The notes under the pieces: model-generated | What the model was told of the DNA's origin: nothing | The model's database searches: none | What the model saw: the letters and a program-made list of their open reading frames with translations, nothing else | Origin: CAJXYS01 sp913063035 | GTDB lineage: Bacteria > Pseudomonadota > Alphaproteobacteria > Rhodobacterales > Rhodobacteraceae | Assembly: GCF_050586465.1 (NCBI RefSeq) | Contig: NZ_JBOCEG010000012.1 | Coordinates: 1-6,758 of the forward strand | Direction of reading: 5' to 3' | Length of the DNA stretch: 6,758 bases | Program-made: the position numbers and the translations under genes | Shown here: positions 5,573 to 6,758 of the stretch, piece by piece | How the letters are laid out: each line of letters starts with the position of its first letter | Position numbering within the stretch: position 1 is the stretch's first letter

Positions 5573-6758
5573 AAATAAAGAAAGAAAACTCTTTCTTAGT
5601 CGGAATTGGGGGTGGCGCCACTATTATTTTGGTAGTCCCATTAATTGCTAACGCAGCCGGCATTAATGCGGCCTTCTATTATCCTGTTCTTAGCGCATTT
5701 TTATTATTCTTCTTTGTTTCGCTTTCCTTTGCCCGTATTCATCTATCTGCTTTGAAACTGGCGCTTCTAGCGTATATATCTACCTGGGGAATGGTGGGTG
5801 TTGTATATTCGGGCGTTGAATCACTTTCACGAACCGTTTTGCTACTATGCTCGTTTAGCCCTCTTTTATTTATAAAATCCGAGAAAATTCATTCATTTCT
5901 TGATAAAAAGAAACTTGAAAGGCTTTATGATAATGTAATTATTGTCATCTGTGCCTTCAGTATTTACCAATGGGTCGCGAATGGTACCGGACTTCCCTTC
6001 TCATCCGATTTTTTTGAGCAAAGGGGACGTGGTGACGGCTGGGCAAGGCAGGTGTCTAGCGTTTTTTCCGAGCCGGCGTTTCTATCGATTTTTTTGTTAT
6101 CTTTTAGTTATTACAATCTTTTTTGCCGAAGCTCTCAGAGATTTTTAATTGATATTTTGATTTTTGCTGCGGCTTTTTTGTCAAAATCTTTAGGCGCTTT
6201 GGTTTTTGTTCTTTTGATATACTCGTTGCGTTTGCTCTCATATAAACGTGGTGGTTCTGGTCTCAGAATGCTTTTAGTCATTGCGGTTTTTATGTTTTTT
6301 GTGATAGTTAATGCTGACACAATTTTTTATGTTTTCTCGAGATTGGAAAACGAAGTTTTCTCGAATTTCCACTTAATCGGAGGAAAAATAAACATATTCG
6401 AAACGGGCTCAGGGGCAATCCGTTTGATCAATGAAATTAACGTCAGTATTTACACAATCGAAAAGGCGCCAGCTTTTGGGTTTGGCCCTGGTTACACTGA
6501 GAAAGATCTGGAACGAAATGTAGCGCTGAACGCTATCGTCGAAATTTTGGTCCGGTACGGTTTTGTGGGTCTGTTTCTGTTTGCAGGAGTATTGATCCAA
6601 GAAAAGATTAAATATCCAGCACGATCGAATATTGTATTTTGTATCTTTGTTGTATGTGTATGCTTTGTCGATGGAGCGATTGCGAAGCCATATATTTGGA
6701 TCAATTTATCTTTGATACTAGCTGTCGAGCGATCAACTTATTTGTTTGAGCGAATGTC
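5569..6758 (+). CDS. wzy: Wzy-like O-antigen polymerase/ligase family protein, 3' end outside the window
   Basis: From ATG 5569 the frame stays open for 396 codons to the window end, so the gene is partial. An in-frame TAA lies immediately upstream, so translation cannot begin earlier. The protein is strongly hydrophobic, with roughly nine or ten membrane segments already visible, as in inner-membrane Wzy/WaaL-type enzymes that join lipid-linked units in the periplasm. A loop with RGRGDGWARQVSSVFSEP ends at residues 166-169 (FSEP), a motif seen in Wzy-like proteins just before a membrane helix. A larger loop later contains SGAIRLI (R285) and GFGPG at 304-308, which resemble the arginine and glycine-rich sites of these polymerases. 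The start overlaps the preceding stop (ATGA). Polymerase rather than ligase is inferred from wzx beside it; the linkage is unknown. Confidence 0.83.
   Translation, partial: MKIKKENSFLVGIGGGATIILVVPLIANAAGINAAFYYPVLSAFLLFFFVSLSFARIHLSALKLALLAYISTWGMVGVVYSGVESLSRTVLLLCSFSPLLFIKSEKIHSFLDKKKLERLYDNVIIVICAFSIYQWVANGTGLPFSSDFFEQRGRGDGWARQVSSVFSEPAFLSIFLLSFSYYNLFCRSSQRFLIDILIFAAAFLSKSLGALVFVLLIYSLRLLSYKRGGSGLRMLLVIAVFMFFVIVNADTIFYVFSRLENEVFSNFHLIGGKINIFETGSGAIRLINEINVSIYTIEKAPAFGFGPGYTEKDLERNVALNAIVEILVRYGFVGLFLFAGVLIQEKIKYPARSNIVFCIFVVCVCFVDGAIAKPYIWINLSLILAVERSTYLFERM

Noticed and set aside
5942..6148. A 68-codon + strand frame inside the polymerase gene
   Set aside because: It overlaps the long open Wzy-like frame in another phase and has no independent support.

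Overview
The window is a stretch of a bacterial surface-polysaccharide (O-antigen, capsule or exopolysaccharide) biosynthesis locus of the Wzx/Wzy type. All recognisable intact genes lie on the + strand. In order they are a class I SAM-dependent methyltransferase (119-793), a family 2 glycosyltransferase that overlaps it by ATGA (790-1704), a decayed IS5-family insertion sequence (about 1857-2660), a second methyltransferase (3096-3866), a Wzx-type flippase (3958-5190), an unassigned short reading frame (5216-5572), and a Wzy-like polymerase/ligase that is still open at the window end (5569 to beyond 6758).

The polysaccharide genes are AT-rich. Hand-counted 60-base samples give about 23-43% G+C, which is common for such loci. 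The insertion sequence is clearly GC-rich (38 of 60 bases in 2461-2520) and must have come from a different compositional background. Its transposase type, with a FWLNDAQ-like N-terminus and an IYWL C-terminus, is from memory common in alphaproteobacteria, so an alphaproteobacterial host is a weak guess. A Gram-negative host is also suggested by the wzx/wzy layout. No species can be named.

Read as a pathway, the glycosyltransferase would add a sugar to a growing lipid-linked oligosaccharide in the cytoplasm. One or both methyltransferases could modify the sugars or cap the chain. The flippase would move the lipid-linked unit across the inner membrane, and the Wzy-like protein would polymerise it on the periplasmic side. 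Sugar-nucleotide synthesis genes and further glycosyltransferases are not in the window.

Two stretches are not explained by intact genes: 2661-3095, right of the insertion sequence, with one possible short minus-strand frame, and 5191-5568, between wzx and wzy, with a local G+C rise and a 118-codon frame I cannot identify. I see no RNA gene, CRISPR array or defence system, and no convincing evidence of an undescribed system. The more interesting points are the multiply mutated transposase, the compositional island between wzx and wzy, and the weak hairpins that overlap two stop codons.
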